Below, piece by piece: positions 52,351 to 60,946 of a stretch of 64,000 nt of DNA (position 1 is its first letter; each line of letters begins with the position of its first letter). Below the pieces are notes generated by a model. The model worked only from the letters and a program-made list of their open reading frames with translations. It did not search any database and was not told where the DNA came from. Position numbers and translations under genes: made by a program. The DNA is from Curvibacter sp. PAE-UM. GTDB lineage: Bacteria > Pseudomonadota > Gammaproteobacteria > Burkholderiales > Burkholderiaceae_C. The stretch is from positions 1,186,881-1,250,880 of the forward strand of contig NZ_KQ483358.1 of NCBI RefSeq assembly GCF_001432305.1, in the 5' to 3' direction.

Positions 52351-52409
52351 GTGCAGTGCTCCTGTGAAGGTTTTGGGGTCTGGTCCGGCGCCCGCCGAAC
52401 CATGGATGC

Positions 52410-52415
52410 ACTGTA
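52410..52415 (-). promoter_or_regulatory. Candidate -10 element of the HbpS-like gene
   Basis: TACAGT on the minus strand lies 60 bases before the HbpS-like start. No good -35 hexamer is present, which would suit an activator-dependent promoter. The palindrome centred near 52468 would then sit at about -65, a normal position for an activating response regulator. Confidence 0.35.
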
Positions 52416-52459
52416 GGAAAACAAGGCGCGCGCCGCCATGCGGTCGGCTACGCGCGGGG

Positions 52460-52477
52460 CTCCGTAGAACTACGGAG
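52460..52477. promoter_or_regulatory. Perfect palindrome upstream of the HbpS-like gene
   Basis: CTCCGTAG and CTACGGAG flank an AA centre. It overlaps the stop codon of the FixJ-type regulator gene and lies 110 bases before the HbpS-like gene. It is not followed by a T-run, so it looks like a protein-binding site rather than a terminator. The regulator encoded immediately next to it is the natural candidate to bind. Confidence 0.5.
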
Positions 52478-53093
52478 AGGCTTCGACCAGGGCCGCGTAG
52501 GCGCGGATCAGCTGGGCCAGGGATTCGGCCTGCAGCTTGGCGAAGAGGTGGGCGCGGTGGGTTTCGACCGTGCGCGGTGACAGGTCCAGCGCGCGACCGA
52601 TCTCCTTGTTGGTCAGGCCCGCGACGATGAGCCCGAGCACCTCGCGTTCACGCTCGGACAGCTGGGCATAACGCTCGCGCGCCAGGCGGTCGGCCTGGTG
52701 CCGCTCGCGCGACTTCACATGCTGGCGCACGGCCTGCTGCAGGGCTTCGAGCAGCTGCTCGTCGTTGACCGGTTTTTCCAGGAACTCGGCTGCGCCGGCC
52801 TTGAAGGCGCGGCGGCACATCTCCACCGTGCCGTGGCCCGTGAGCATGAGGATGGGTTGGTCCACGCCCTGGGCAATCAGCGTGTCCAGCAGACTCAGGC
52901 CGCTGATGCCGGGCATGCGCACGTCCAGCACGATGGCGCCTATGCCCTGGCGGTCGAACTCGGCGAGGAAAGCATTGGGCCGGTCCCAGGTCTGCACACG
53001 CAGGCCCACGGTGGAAATCAGCAGGGCCAGGCTGTCACGCACAGCTGCGTCGTCGTCGATCAGGTGGATCAGCGGGGACTGGGGTGCGTTCAT
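52470..53093 (-). CDS. FixJ/NarL-type response regulator
   Basis: This 207-residue regulator has an N-terminal receiver (acidic pocket LIDDDAAVRDS, phosphoacceptor D57 in IVLDVRMPGISG) and a C-terminal LuxR-type helix-turn-helix (LSEREREVLGLIVAGLTNKE near 139-158). It overlaps the histidine kinase stop as ATGA, so the pair is co-translated. I chose ATG 53093 because the longer reading lies in the kinase gene. The family is known to activate from sites around -60. Its target genes are not known; the HbpS-like gene downstream is the nearest candidate. Confidence 0.9.
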   Translation of the reverse strand: MNAPQSPLIHLIDDDAAVRDSLALLISTVGLRVQTWDRPNAFLAEFDRQGIGAIVLDVRMPGISGLSLLDTLIAQGVDQPILMLTGHGTVEMCRRAFKAGAAEFLEKPVNDEQLLEALQQAVRQHVKSRERHQADRLARERYAQLSEREREVLGLIVAGLTNKEIGRALDLSPRTVETHRAHLFAKLQAESLAQLIRAYAALVEASP

Positions 53094-54562
53094 GCGTGGG
53101 CCAGGGGCAAATGCAGGCAAAAGCGCGTGCCGCGCGGGGGGACTGCGCTCACGCTGAGCCTGCCGGCCATGCCGCTGGCCAGGCTCTCGCACAGGCTGAG
53201 CCCCAGGCCCAGGCCGTCCTTGCGTGTGGTGTAGAAGGGCTCGAAGATGTGCGGCAGCACCTCGGGGGCGATGCCCGGCCCGCTGTCGGCTACGGCGAGT
53301 TCACCCTGGCCGTCCTGCGGCTGCAGGCTCAGCGTGAGGCGGCGTTCGCCGACCGGAACCTGCTCCAGGGCCTGCAAGGCGTTCATCAGCAGGTTGTGCA
53401 CGATCTGCTCCAGCGCGACCGGTTCGGCGAGTACCTGTACGTTGGCGTGCGACTGCACTTCGGGTGTGACCCCACGGCGCTGGCATTCGGGCTCCAGCAG
53501 GTAAAGCGCGCGGTGCACCGCCTCGTTCAGGCTCAGCGCCTGCACGTGTGCGCCGGGGTCGGGGCGTTCCACGCTGCGGCGCAGCCGGCCCAGCACCTCG
53601 GCCGCGCGGCGGGCCTGGGCGCTGGCCTGTTCCATGGCGCCACGGGCCGTGGCCAGTTCGGGCGGGTCTTCGGCCAGCAGGCGTTGCGCGGCCTGCGTGT
53701 TGGCCAGCACGGCCGTGAGCGGCTGGTTCAGTTCATGGGCCATGCCGGCGGCGAGTTCACCCAAGGTGTTGAGCCGGGCCACCTGGCCCAGGCGCAGCAG
53801 GGCCTGGCTGCGTTGCTGTTCGGCGCGCTGCTGCAGGAACTGGCGCAGCAGGGCCAGCACCGCGGCCACGGCCAGGGTCCACAGCAGCATGCGGGCCCAG
53901 GGCAGCTCGGCCCAGCCCACACGCTGCTGCGCCACGACTTCAAAAGGCTGGCTCTCGGCGGCCAGCTGCTTGCGGAATTCGAAGAACCAGCCCGAGGTCT
54001 TGTCAATGTTGACACCTGGCTGCAGCACCATCTGCTGCCCGCCATGTTCGAGTGCCACGCGCACGGGGCTGCGTTCACGTTCCATGGGCCAGTCGTTCCA
54101 GGGCGCGAGCGCGCGCAGGTCCAGGGTCAGCACAAAGCTGCTGGGCGTGGCGGCCATCAGCAGCTGGTACTGGCCGGTTGCGAAGTCCACCGCGCCGAGC
54201 GCCGGACGTTTGAGCCGGCGTGACTCGGCTTCGGTGTTGACGAGCTTCGCATCGGCCCAGGCCTGCCCCGGGTTGCGACGCTGCACCGAGAGGATCTGCG
54301 GATACAGCGCCGGCAGGCGCTGCTCCGGCGTACCGGCACGGGGGCCGTCGGCGGGGGGCTGCAGGAGGGCCAGCGTGTCCATGATGGCGTCGTGCTGCAC
54401 CACGCGCTGGCTCAGCAGGCGGTGCACGATGCGGGCGTTGGTCTCGAAGGCCTCGAACTGGCGGGTCAGCTCCAGACGCGCCAGGACCACGGCGCCGGTG
54501 GCAGCGAGCACTGCGCCGCCCAGGAGCCAGAGGAGTCGATGACGCAGGGCGGTGGCGGGCAT
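53090..54562 (-). CDS. Sensor histidine kinase (DctB-like)
   Basis: This 490-residue membrane kinase has a first membrane helix (about residues 9-27), a periplasmic sensing region to about residue 220, a second helix near 220-240 and a cytoplasmic kinase. The phosphoacceptor is H276 in ELAAGMAHELNQPLTAVL. The N-box LMNALQALEQ, ADSGPGIAPEVL and GLGLGLSLCESLASGM complete the ATPase domain. This is the DctB/FixL-like group. Its stop overlaps the regulator start. The upstream PLP-enzyme gene is 21 bases away, so the pair may be part of a longer operon. The signal sensed is unknown. Confidence 0.9.
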   Translation of the reverse strand: MPATALRHRLLWLLGGAVLAATGAVVLARLELTRQFEAFETNARIVHRLLSQRVVQHDAIMDTLALLQPPADGPRAGTPEQRLPALYPQILSVQRRNPGQAWADAKLVNTEAESRRLKRPALGAVDFATGQYQLLMAATPSSFVLTLDLRALAPWNDWPMERERSPVRVALEHGGQQMVLQPGVNIDKTSGWFFEFRKQLAAESQPFEVVAQQRVGWAELPWARMLLWTLAVAAVLALLRQFLQQRAEQQRSQALLRLGQVARLNTLGELAAGMAHELNQPLTAVLANTQAAQRLLAEDPPELATARGAMEQASAQARRAAEVLGRLRRSVERPDPGAHVQALSLNEAVHRALYLLEPECQRRGVTPEVQSHANVQVLAEPVALEQIVHNLLMNALQALEQVPVGERRLTLSLQPQDGQGELAVADSGPGIAPEVLPHIFEPFYTTRKDGLGLGLSLCESLASGMAGRLSVSAVPPRGTRFCLHLPLAHA

Positions 54563-54583
54563 GGTGAGACCTTGTGCCCGGGG

Positions 54584-55750
54584 TCAGTCCAGCGCGCCGC
54601 GGGCGTCGACCCGGATCAGTTCGGCCACGCTGCCGGCCTGCAGGCCACCCCGCACGCCGATCATCCAGTTGTGCAGATTGACCGTGGGGTCGCAGTGGCC
54701 GGGGATCAGCCACAGGGTGCTGCCCAGGGCCGGCAGCGGTGCCGCACCGGTGGCGCGCAGCGTGGTGTGCTCGTCGCTGCAGCCCGTGGCTTCCAGCGCT
54801 TCACCGTGCACACGCGGCAGGCCCGATTCGATGGCGTGGCTCTTGTGGCCCGCGTCCACCACCACATGGCCGGCGCTGGCGCTCATGACCTGGCTCTTGA
54901 CGAAAAGCGCATGCTCGAATTGCGGCTGTGCCAGGTCGGCCTCATTGCGCGCGTAGTCGGCATCCATGAAGAGGTAGGAGCCGGCCTGCAGTTCGCCGAA
55001 GACGCCACTGGTGGCTTCCAGGCCGAAGGTGCCGCTGCCGGCGCCCGTGACCAAGGGCAAGCTCAAGCTCAAGCCAGCGGCCTCGACGATGCGGCGTGCT
55101 TCCTGCACACGAGCGATCACCTCGTCCAGTGCGGCGCGGCGTTCGGTCACCGTGCGCAGGTGCTGGGCACGGCCGTTGTAGGCCTGCAGGCCGGCCAGGC
55201 GCAGGGACGGATGGCCGGCGATGGCTTGTGCGAGCGGCAGCACGTCGGCCGGTTCGGCCACGCCGCAGCGTTTCTGCCCGACATCGAGTTCCACAAATAC
55301 GTCGATCAGGTTCTCGCCGGGCCCCATGGCCTGCGCCAGCTGCTCGACGCCCAGCAGGCTGTCCACCGCGATCGCCAGGCGGCCGCCGCGCGCCTGCAGG
55401 CTGCGGGCCAATGCCGCCACGCGCTGCAGCTTCGGGAAAGCGATGACCTCGTTGCTGATGTAAAGGTTGTGCACGCCTGCCGCGGCCAGGGCCTCGGCTT
55501 CGGAGGTCTTCTGCACGCACAGGCCCACGGCACCGGCCTGCATCTGGCGCAGGCTCAGCGCCGCGCTCTTGTGCATCTTGGCGTGCGGGCGCAGCTTCAC
55601 GCCATGGGCCTGGGCGTAATCGGCCATCTTCTGCAGATTGCGCTCCATGGCGTCGAGGTCCACCACCAGGGCGGGGGTGTCGATCGTTGCCACGCTCTGG
55701 CCCAGCAAAGCGGCCAGATGGGGCGGGGCGGTGTCAGGTGCTGATTTCAT
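54584..55750 (-). CDS. D-threonine aldolase-like PLP enzyme (DSD1 family)
   Basis: This 388-residue protein has an alanine-racemase-type N-terminal barrel and a C-terminal metal-binding domain, the pattern of D-threonine aldolase and D-serine dehydratase. IDTPALVVDLDAMERN lies near residues 23-38 and RPHAKMHKS near 54-62, with the PLP lysine expected at K58. The C-terminal PGHCDPTVN motif matches the metal site. It probably cleaves or dehydrates a beta-hydroxy D-amino acid. Its start overlaps the phosphatase gene by 17 bases, indicating coupling. Confidence 0.87.
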   Translation of the reverse strand: MKSAPDTAPPHLAALLGQSVATIDTPALVVDLDAMERNLQKMADYAQAHGVKLRPHAKMHKSAALSLRQMQAGAVGLCVQKTSEAEALAAAGVHNLYISNEVIAFPKLQRVAALARSLQARGGRLAIAVDSLLGVEQLAQAMGPGENLIDVFVELDVGQKRCGVAEPADVLPLAQAIAGHPSLRLAGLQAYNGRAQHLRTVTERRAALDEVIARVQEARRIVEAAGLSLSLPLVTGAGSGTFGLEATSGVFGELQAGSYLFMDADYARNEADLAQPQFEHALFVKSQVMSASAGHVVVDAGHKSHAIESGLPRVHGEALEATGCSDEHTTLRATGAAPLPALGSTLWLIPGHCDPTVNLHNWMIGVRGGLQAGSVAELIRVDARGALD

Positions 55751-56378
55751 CGAGCGAGTTGTCTTCCAGATGCGAGGTGTCGGCCCAGCCCACCAGGGAC
55801 AGGCCCTCGGGCGTCCAGAGCAGGCGGTTGACGGCGGTGTTGCCGAGTTGCCAGGTGCGCGGGGCCTGCAGGTCCTGGCCGGTGGCGGCGCGGTAGAGCT
55901 GGTCCATCACGCCGCCGTGGGCTACCAGCACGATTTGCTGGCCTGGGTGGCGCGCTGCCAGTTCGCGCAGGGCGTGCGTGACGCGCTCGCGCACCTGCAG
56001 CAGCGATTCGCCGCCAGCGGGTGCCCAGTGCGGTGTGCGTTGGCGCCAGTGTTCGGATTCTTCGGGCCAGGTCTGTTCGATCTCGACGTAGGTCTTGCCT
56101 TCGAAGATGCCGAAGCCGCGCTCGCGCAGGCCGGTGTGGGTAGCCAGCGGCGCACCGGTGGCCGTGGCGATGGCGTTGGCGGTCTCGTGGGCGCGCTGCA
56201 GGTCGCTGCTGTAGACGGCGTGGATGGTGTCGCGCGCGGCCAGGGCGCGCGCCAGGCGCTGTGCCTGCCAGCGGCCGGTGTCGTTGAGCGGGATGTCCAG
56301 GTGACCCTGGATGCGCGTGTCGACGTTCCAGGCGGTTTCGCCGTGGCGGATCGCGAGGATGCGGGTGGTCTTATCCAT
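55734..56378 (-). CDS. Histidine phosphatase family protein (GpmB/CobC-like)
   Basis: This 214-residue protein has the phosphoglycerate-mutase/acid-phosphatase fold. The catalytic histidine is H12 in LAIRHGETAWN, with RIQGHLDIPLN, SSDLQRAHETA, the GFGIFEGKTY segment and the second histidine in LVAHGGVMDQ. It lacks features that would name a substrate; both GpmB-like and CobC-like phosphatases share these motifs. It starts right after the upstream lipoprotein stop and overlaps the PLP-enzyme gene, so it belongs to the long leftward operon. Confidence 0.87.
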   Translation of the reverse strand: MDKTTRILAIRHGETAWNVDTRIQGHLDIPLNDTGRWQAQRLARALAARDTIHAVYSSDLQRAHETANAIATATGAPLATHTGLRERGFGIFEGKTYVEIEQTWPEESEHWRQRTPHWAPAGGESLLQVRERVTHALRELAARHPGQQIVLVAHGGVMDQLYRAATGQDLQAPRTWQLGNTAVNRLLWTPEGLSLVGWADTSHLEDNSLDEIST

Positions 56379-56987
56379 TCAACGCGGTATTTCCACTTTC
56401 ACGCGGCGCGAACCGGCCGGCGGGTGGGGGAAATCCTTCAGGGCGGCGGCCAGCACCGCGCGCAGGATGTTGTAGCGGTCGTTCCAGGGGCCCTCGTGCT
56501 GGGCGCTGGTCTCGTAGATCACCTGGTTGCTGCCCAGGTCACGCAGCAGCAGGGTGGCTTCGTGGCGGTACTGGCTGGGCGGCGGGAAACGCATGCCCAT
56601 GCCCACCATATTGCCCATGCCTATGCCGATGTTGCCACTGCCGATCATGATGGAGCCGCCCACGCGCGGCCCGTTGTAGGGACGGCCCCAGTCGTCGACC
56701 ACATAGGTTTCCATGCGGGTCGTGATCTGCACGCTGTAGCGCGCGGCCGCGTCGTCGCGCACCAGGCCCACTTCGGCCAGCTCGGCTTCGGCGATGGCCT
56801 CCACCGAATCGGTCTCGACGGGGTCGGTCTGCGAGGGCAGGCGTTCGAAGCGGTAGCGTGCCCCGGCCTCGATCGGCCGCTCGGTGGTGGCCACCGCCGT
56901 CGAGCGCACCTGCGATTCGACCAGGCGCAAACCCGAGCAGCCGCCGAGCAGCAGCGCCAGGGTGAAGAGGGCCAGCAGGCGTTTCAT
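56379..56987 (-). CDS. DUF4136-type lipoprotein
   Basis: This 202-residue protein has a lipoprotein signal with LLGGC (cysteine at 17) and a beta-rich body. RYRFERLPSQTDPVETDSVE near 44-63 and VQITTRMETYVVDDWGRPYN near 86-105 fit DUF4136-like lipoproteins; a Gly/Met-rich patch (GNIGIGMGNMVGMGMRF) lies near 118-134. Function is unknown. It is packed between ttcA (gap of two bases) and the phosphatase (zero gap). Confidence 0.7.
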   Translation of the reverse strand: MKRLLALFTLALLLGGCSGLRLVESQVRSTAVATTERPIEAGARYRFERLPSQTDPVETDSVEAIAEAELAEVGLVRDDAAARYSVQITTRMETYVVDDWGRPYNGPRVGGSIMIGSGNIGIGMGNMVGMGMRFPPPSQYRHEATLLLRDLGSNQVIYETSAQHEGPWNDRYNILRAVLAAALKDFPHPPAGSRRVKVEIPR

Positions 56988-56989
56988 TT

Positions 56990-57916
56990 TTACAGCGTCA
57001 CCACCTGCACGCCACCGGGCAGGGCGGGCGCTGCGGGGAGCTCTTCCTCATCGAAGGCCAGGTCGCCGTTCTCGTCTGGCACGCCGGTGGCCTTCAGGTG
57101 CTTGAAGTCGTGCAGCTTGGCGTCCATCAGGTGCGATGGCACCACGTTCTGCAGCGCGGTGAACATGGTCTCCAGCCGGCCGGGGAATTTCTTGTCCCAC
57201 TCGCGCAGCAGGTTGCCGATCTGCTTGCGCTGCAGGTTCTCCTGGCTGCCGCACAGGGTGCAGGGGATGATGGGGAAAGCCTTGTGCTCGGCCCAGCGGA
57301 TCAGGTCCTTCTCGACCACATAGGCCATGGGGCGGATCACGATGAATTCGCCGTTGTCGCTGGTGAGCTTCGGCGGCATGCCCTTCAACTTGCCGCCGAA
57401 GAACATGTTGAGGAAAAAGGTCTGCAGCATGTCGTCGCGGTGGTGGCCCAGGGCGAGTTTGTTGCACTTGAGCTGGCGCGCCACGCTGTAGAGGATGCCG
57501 CGGCGCAGCCGGCTGCACAGGCTGCACATGGTCTTGCCCTCGGGGACCTTGTCCTTGACGATGGAGTAGGTGTCCTGGGTCTCGATGTGGAACTCGATGC
57601 CCAGGTTTTTCAGGTACTCGGGCAGGATGTGGTCGGGGAAACCGGGCTGTTTCTGGTCCAGGTTGACGGCCACCAGCGTGAAGTCGATCGGCGCACGGGC
57701 CTTGAGCTTCATGAGGATGTCGAGCATGCCGTAGCTGTCCTTGCCGCCGGACATGCAGACCATGACACGGTCGCCTTCCTCGATCATGTTGTAGTCCATG
57801 ATGGCCTGGCCGACGTTGCGGCACAGGCGCTTTTCGAGCTTGTGCGTTTCGCGCTCGATCTTCAGGGCCTTGTCATTGCTGACGGCCGGTTCATTGTCTA
57901 TCCAGACGGCACTCAT
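56990..57916 (-). CDS. ttcA: tRNA 2-thiocytidine biosynthesis protein TtcA
   Basis: TtcA thiolates cytidine 32 of certain tRNAs using an iron-sulfur cluster. The 308-residue product has the PP-loop SGGKDS at 56-61, [10 protein letters not shown] near 131 and the second CxxC in [10 protein letters not shown] near 222. Several ATGs lie near the start; I chose ATG 57916 (MSAVWIDNE), which has GGAG six bases upstream. Earlier ATGs at 57961, 57934 and 57928 are possible. The folB gene lies 63 bases upstream in the same direction. Confidence 0.95.
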   Translation of the reverse strand: MSAVWIDNEPAVSNDKALKIERETHKLEKRLCRNVGQAIMDYNMIEEGDRVMVCMSGGKDSYGMLDILMKLKARAPIDFTLVAVNLDQKQPGFPDHILPEYLKNLGIEFHIETQDTYSIVKDKVPEGKTMCSLCSRLRRGILYSVARQLKCNKLALGHHRDDMLQTFFLNMFFGGKLKGMPPKLTSDNGEFIVIRPMAYVVEKDLIRWAEHKAFPIIPCTLCGSQENLQRKQIGNLLREWDKKFPGRLETMFTALQNVVPSHLMDAKLHDFKHLKATGVPDENGDLAFDEEELPAAPALPGGVQVVTL

Positions 57917-57979
57917 CATTCTCTCCATGGGCATGTGCCCGACATGGGGTGGGAACCCCATTTCACCTGTTTGGTTCCG

Positions 57980-58345
57980 TCACCAGATGCCGGTTTCGGC
58001 GCGGATGGCGACTTCGCAGTCGTCGAAAATTTCCAGCTTGACGATCTTCACGCGCACGCCGATCACGCCGGGCAGCTGCAGCAGGCGGTCGGCCAGCTTG
58101 CCGATCATGCTTTCCAGCAGGTTCATGTGCTCGGAGCGGCATTCGTCGATGATGATCTGGCGCACCTTGCGGTAGTCCAGCACGTGGTTGATGTCGTCAT
58201 CGTGCGGCCGCAGGGGTTGCGGCCCGAGGTTGAGTTCGGCATCGACCTGGATGGGCTGCGGTGCGGCCTTCTCGTGGTCGAGGATGCCCAGGTTGGCGTC
58301 GAAGCGCAAACCGGTGAGCGTGAGGATCTGGGTGCCTTGGGTCAT
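57980..58345 (-). CDS. folB: Dihydroneopterin aldolase
   Basis: FolB converts dihydroneopterin to 6-hydroxymethyl-dihydropterin in folate synthesis. The 121-residue product has the TIM-like T-fold signature ILDHEKAAPQPIQVDAELNL near residues 21-40, LDYRKVRQIIIDEC near 57-70 and LLESMIGKLADRLL near 76-89, with the catalytic lysine near the C-terminus in VKIVKLEIF. It lies 12 bases after the folM-like gene, a functional pairing. Confidence 0.92.
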   Translation of the reverse strand: MTQGTQILTLTGLRFDANLGILDHEKAAPQPIQVDAELNLGPQPLRPHDDDINHVLDYRKVRQIIIDECRSEHMNLLESMIGKLADRLLQLPGVIGVRVKIVKLEIFDDCEVAIRAETGIW

Positions 58346-58357
58346 GACGCGCTGCGC

Positions 58358-59119
58358 TTACATCATCGAAAAGTCGCGCTGGAAGCGCATGAGGTGCTGG
58401 CCGCCGTCCACCAGCAGCGTGGTGCCGGTGATGGACGCGTTTTCCAGCGCGAATTTCACCGCGCCGGCTACGTCTTCGGGGGTGGAGGAGCGACCCAGCG
58501 GCGAGAGCTTGTGCAGGGCTTCGAACTTCTCCGGGCTCAGGTACTCGCTGGTCAGCGTGAGGCCGGGCGCCACGCCCACCACCCGCACATCGGGCGCCAG
58601 CGCCAGGGCCAGCATGGTGTTGGCCGCTTCCAGCGCGGCCTTGGACAGGGTGTAGCTCAGGAAGTCCGGGTTCTGGTTCCACAGCTTCTGGTCCAGCATG
58701 TTGACCACGACCCCCTTGCCCGCACGCTCCCGCACATGGGTGTGCAGGGCCTGCGCCAGCAGGATGGGCGCGCCCGTGTTGGCGCGCAGGTGCTTTTCGA
58801 GCGCGGCGTAGCCGAAGGTCGCGGCGCTGTCGTGCTCGAACAGGGCGGCGCTGTTGACCACCGCTTCGACCTGGCCGAAATGTGCGACCACCCGCGGCAG
58901 CAGCGCGCGCACGGCGGCCTCATCGGCCAGATCGGCGTCGAAGGCGGCAGCCTTGACGCCGAGTTGTTCACAGTCGGCCACGGTCAACATGGCCTCGTCC
59001 ACCGAGCCGCGGTAATGCACGGCCACCTGCCAGCCGGCCTGGGCCAGGGTGAGCGCGATTTCGCGGCCCAGGCGTTTGGCCGAGCCGGTCACGAGCACGG
59101 TGCGTGCGGGGGAGGACAT
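58358..59119 (-). CDS. folM: Short-chain dehydrogenase, probable dihydromonapterin/pteridine reductase
   Basis: This 253-residue SDR has the NADPH motif TGSAKRLGREIALTL at 11-25, where the KRLG pattern is like pteridine reductases, NSAALFEHD near 89-97 and the catalytic Y156-x3-K160 (SYTLSK). It lies 12 bases upstream of folB on the same strand, which supports a role in pterin or folate metabolism, as in FolM. General SDR roles remain possible. ATG 59119 was chosen because the upstream in-frame sequence crosses into the divergent methyltransferase promoter. Confidence 0.8.
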   Translation of the reverse strand: MSSPARTVLVTGSAKRLGREIALTLAQAGWQVAVHYRGSVDEAMLTVADCEQLGVKAAAFDADLADEAAVRALLPRVVAHFGQVEAVVNSAALFEHDSAATFGYAALEKHLRANTGAPILLAQALHTHVRERAGKGVVVNMLDQKLWNQNPDFLSYTLSKAALEAANTMLALALAPDVRVVGVAPGLTLTSEYLSPEKFEALHKLSPLGRSSTPEDVAGAVKFALENASITGTTLLVDGGQHLMRFQRDFSMM

Positions 59120-59139
59120 TGGGGGACAATTGCGGGGAA

Positions 59140-60231
59140 ATGACGACAGCCGACAGTTTAACGACCACCCTGACATCCCGCATGGTGCAAGCCATCCAGG
59201 CGGCCGGGGGCTGGATCGGCTTTGACGATTTCATGAGCCGGGCCCTGTACACGCCGGGCCTGGGTTATTACGCCAACGATCTGCGCAAGCTCGGGCTCAT
59301 GCCGGGTTCGGGCAGCGATTTCGTCACGGCGCCCGAGCTTTCGCCCCTGTTCGGCCGCGCGCTGGCGGTGCAGGTGGGGCAGGCGCTGGCGCACACGCAG
59401 ACCGACGAGGTCTGGGAGTTTGGTGCCGGCTCCGGCGCGCTGGCCCTGCAATTGCTGGGCGCCCTGGGCGAGCAGGTCCGCCGTTACACCATCGTGGATC
59501 TCTCGGGGGCGCTGCGCGCGCGCCAGCAGCAGACGCTGCAGTCCTTCGGCGACCGTGTGCAGTGGGTCAGCGAGCTGCCGGCCACGATGCAGGGCGTGGT
59601 GGTAGGCAACGAGGTGCTCGACGCCATGCCCGTGCAGCTGCTCGCGCGCGGGGACGGCGTCTGGTACGAGCGGGGTGTGGCACTGGCTGGTGAACGTTTT
59701 GCCTGGGCCGACCGGCCGACGGACTTGCGCCCGCCCGTGGAGATCGAGGGCAACTACGACTACCTGACCGAGATCCACTCGCAGGCCGAGGCTTTCATGC
59801 GCACCCTGGCCGAACGGCTGCAGCGCGGCGCGGCCTTCTTTCTCGACTACGGTTTTCCCGAGGCCGAGTATTACCACCCGCAACGCCACATGGGCACGGT
59901 GATGTGCCATCGCGGTCACCGGGCCGACGCCGACCCGCTCGTCGAGGTGGGTCTCAAGGACATCACGGCCCACGTCAATTTCACGGGCATCGCGCTGGCG
60001 GCGCAGGAGGCCGGCCTGTCCGTGCTGGGGTACAGCTCGCAGGCGCGTTTCCTGCTCAACTGCGGGCTGGCCCAGCTGATGGAGCAGGCCGAGCTGCCGC
60101 TGCGCGCCCAGGCGCACAAGCTGGTCATGGAGCACGAGATGGGCGAGCTGTTCAAGGTCATCGGCCTGAGCACCGGCGAGCCCTGGCTGGCTTCGGGCTT
60201 TTCCGCCGGCGACCGCACCCACACACTCTGA
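59140..60231 (+). CDS. SAM-dependent methyltransferase, MidA/NDUFAF7 family
   Basis: This 363-residue protein belongs to the MidA family, whose eukaryotic member NDUFAF7 methylates an arginine of complex I. It has SRALYTPGLGYYAND near residues 34-48, the SAM loop WEFGAGSGALALQLL near 91-105, GNEVLDAMPVQLL and FFLDYGFPEAEYYHPQR. I chose ATG 59140 (MTTADSLT). It is divergent from the folM-like gene with 20 bases between starts. The DUF2905 gene follows after 14 bases. Its substrate in bacteria is unknown. Confidence 0.88.
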   Translation: MTTADSLTTTLTSRMVQAIQAAGGWIGFDDFMSRALYTPGLGYYANDLRKLGLMPGSGSDFVTAPELSPLFGRALAVQVGQALAHTQTDEVWEFGAGSGALALQLLGALGEQVRRYTIVDLSGALRARQQQTLQSFGDRVQWVSELPATMQGVVVGNEVLDAMPVQLLARGDGVWYERGVALAGERFAWADRPTDLRPPVEIEGNYDYLTEIHSQAEAFMRTLAERLQRGAAFFLDYGFPEAEYYHPQRHMGTVMCHRGHRADADPLVEVGLKDITAHVNFTGIALAAQEAGLSVLGYSSQARFLLNCGLAQLMEQAELPLRAQAHKLVMEHEMGELFKVIGLSTGEPWLASGFSAGDRTHTL

Positions 60232-60245
60232 ACCCGACCTACACC

Positions 60246-60440
60246 ATGTTCCGCTGGCTGCTCGCCATTTTCATCATCCTGTTGCTTGTCAACGCTGTCA
60301 CGCCGTGGTTCAAGAAGATCGGTTTCGGCCGCCTGCCCGGTGACCTGAACTTCACGCTCTTCGGGCGCGAGTTCAATCTGCCTTTCACCACCACCATCAT
60401 CCTGAGCCTGGTGGCCGTGGGCATTGCAAAACTCATCTGA
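60246..60440 (+). CDS. DUF2905 small membrane protein
   Basis: This 64-residue protein has two membrane helices (about residues 3-19 and 45-63) separated by a loop with GFGRLPGDLNFTLFGREF, the DUF2905 signature. Its function is unknown. ATG 60246 was chosen from family size; longer in-frame readings overlap the methyltransferase gene. It sits between the methyltransferase and trxC genes in the same direction. Confidence 0.85.
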   Translation: MFRWLLAIFIILLLVNAVTPWFKKIGFGRLPGDLNFTLFGREFNLPFTTTIILSLVAVGIAKLI

Positions 60441-60496
60441 GCCAGGCTTGAAAGGGGTACCCCCGGCCCTATATGGTCAGGATGAAAGGGCCCACC

Positions 60497-60937
60497 ATGA
60501 GCGAAACGCGCCACATCGTCTGTCCACACTGCCACACCACCAACCGCGTCAAGGTCGAAGACCTGGGCAAGGCACCCGACTGCGGTGGCTGCCATCAGCC
60601 CCTGTTTGCCGGCCATCCTGTGGTGCTGGACGAAGCCGCCTTCGAGCGGCACATCGGCCGCAGCGAGGTGCCGGTGCTGGTGGATTTCTGGGCGCCCTGG
60701 TGCGGCCCCTGCCGCATGATGGCGCCTGCCTTCGAGCAGGCCGCAGCCCAGCTGGAGCCGCAGCTGCGCCTGGCCAAGGTCAACACCGAAGACGAACAGA
60801 ACCTCGCTGCGCGCTTCAACATCCGCAGCATCCCCACGCTGGCGCTGTTTGTCGGCGGGCGCGAGGTGGCACGCCAGCCCGGCGCCATGACCTCACCGGC
60901 GCAGATTGCTGCCTGGGTCAAGTCCCATCTGCGTTAA
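60497..60937 (+). CDS. trxC: Thioredoxin 2
   Basis: TrxC is a cytoplasmic disulfide reductase with an N-terminal zinc finger. The 146-residue product has four zinc-binding cysteines (C9, C12, C29, C32 in VCPHC and DCGGC) and the thioredoxin active site WCGPC at C69/C72, then the cis-proline segment SIPTLALFVGG. I chose ATG 60497 (MSETRHIVCP), six bases after AAAGGG. A short GGCCTG/CAGGCC dyad at 60940-60953 follows its stop, without a T-run. Confidence 0.95.
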   Translation: MSETRHIVCPHCHTTNRVKVEDLGKAPDCGGCHQPLFAGHPVVLDEAAFERHIGRSEVPVLVDFWAPWCGPCRMMAPAFEQAAAQLEPQLRLAKVNTEDEQNLAARFNIRSIPTLALFVGGREVARQPGAMTSPAQIAAWVKSHLR

Positions 60938-60946
60938 ACGGCCTGT

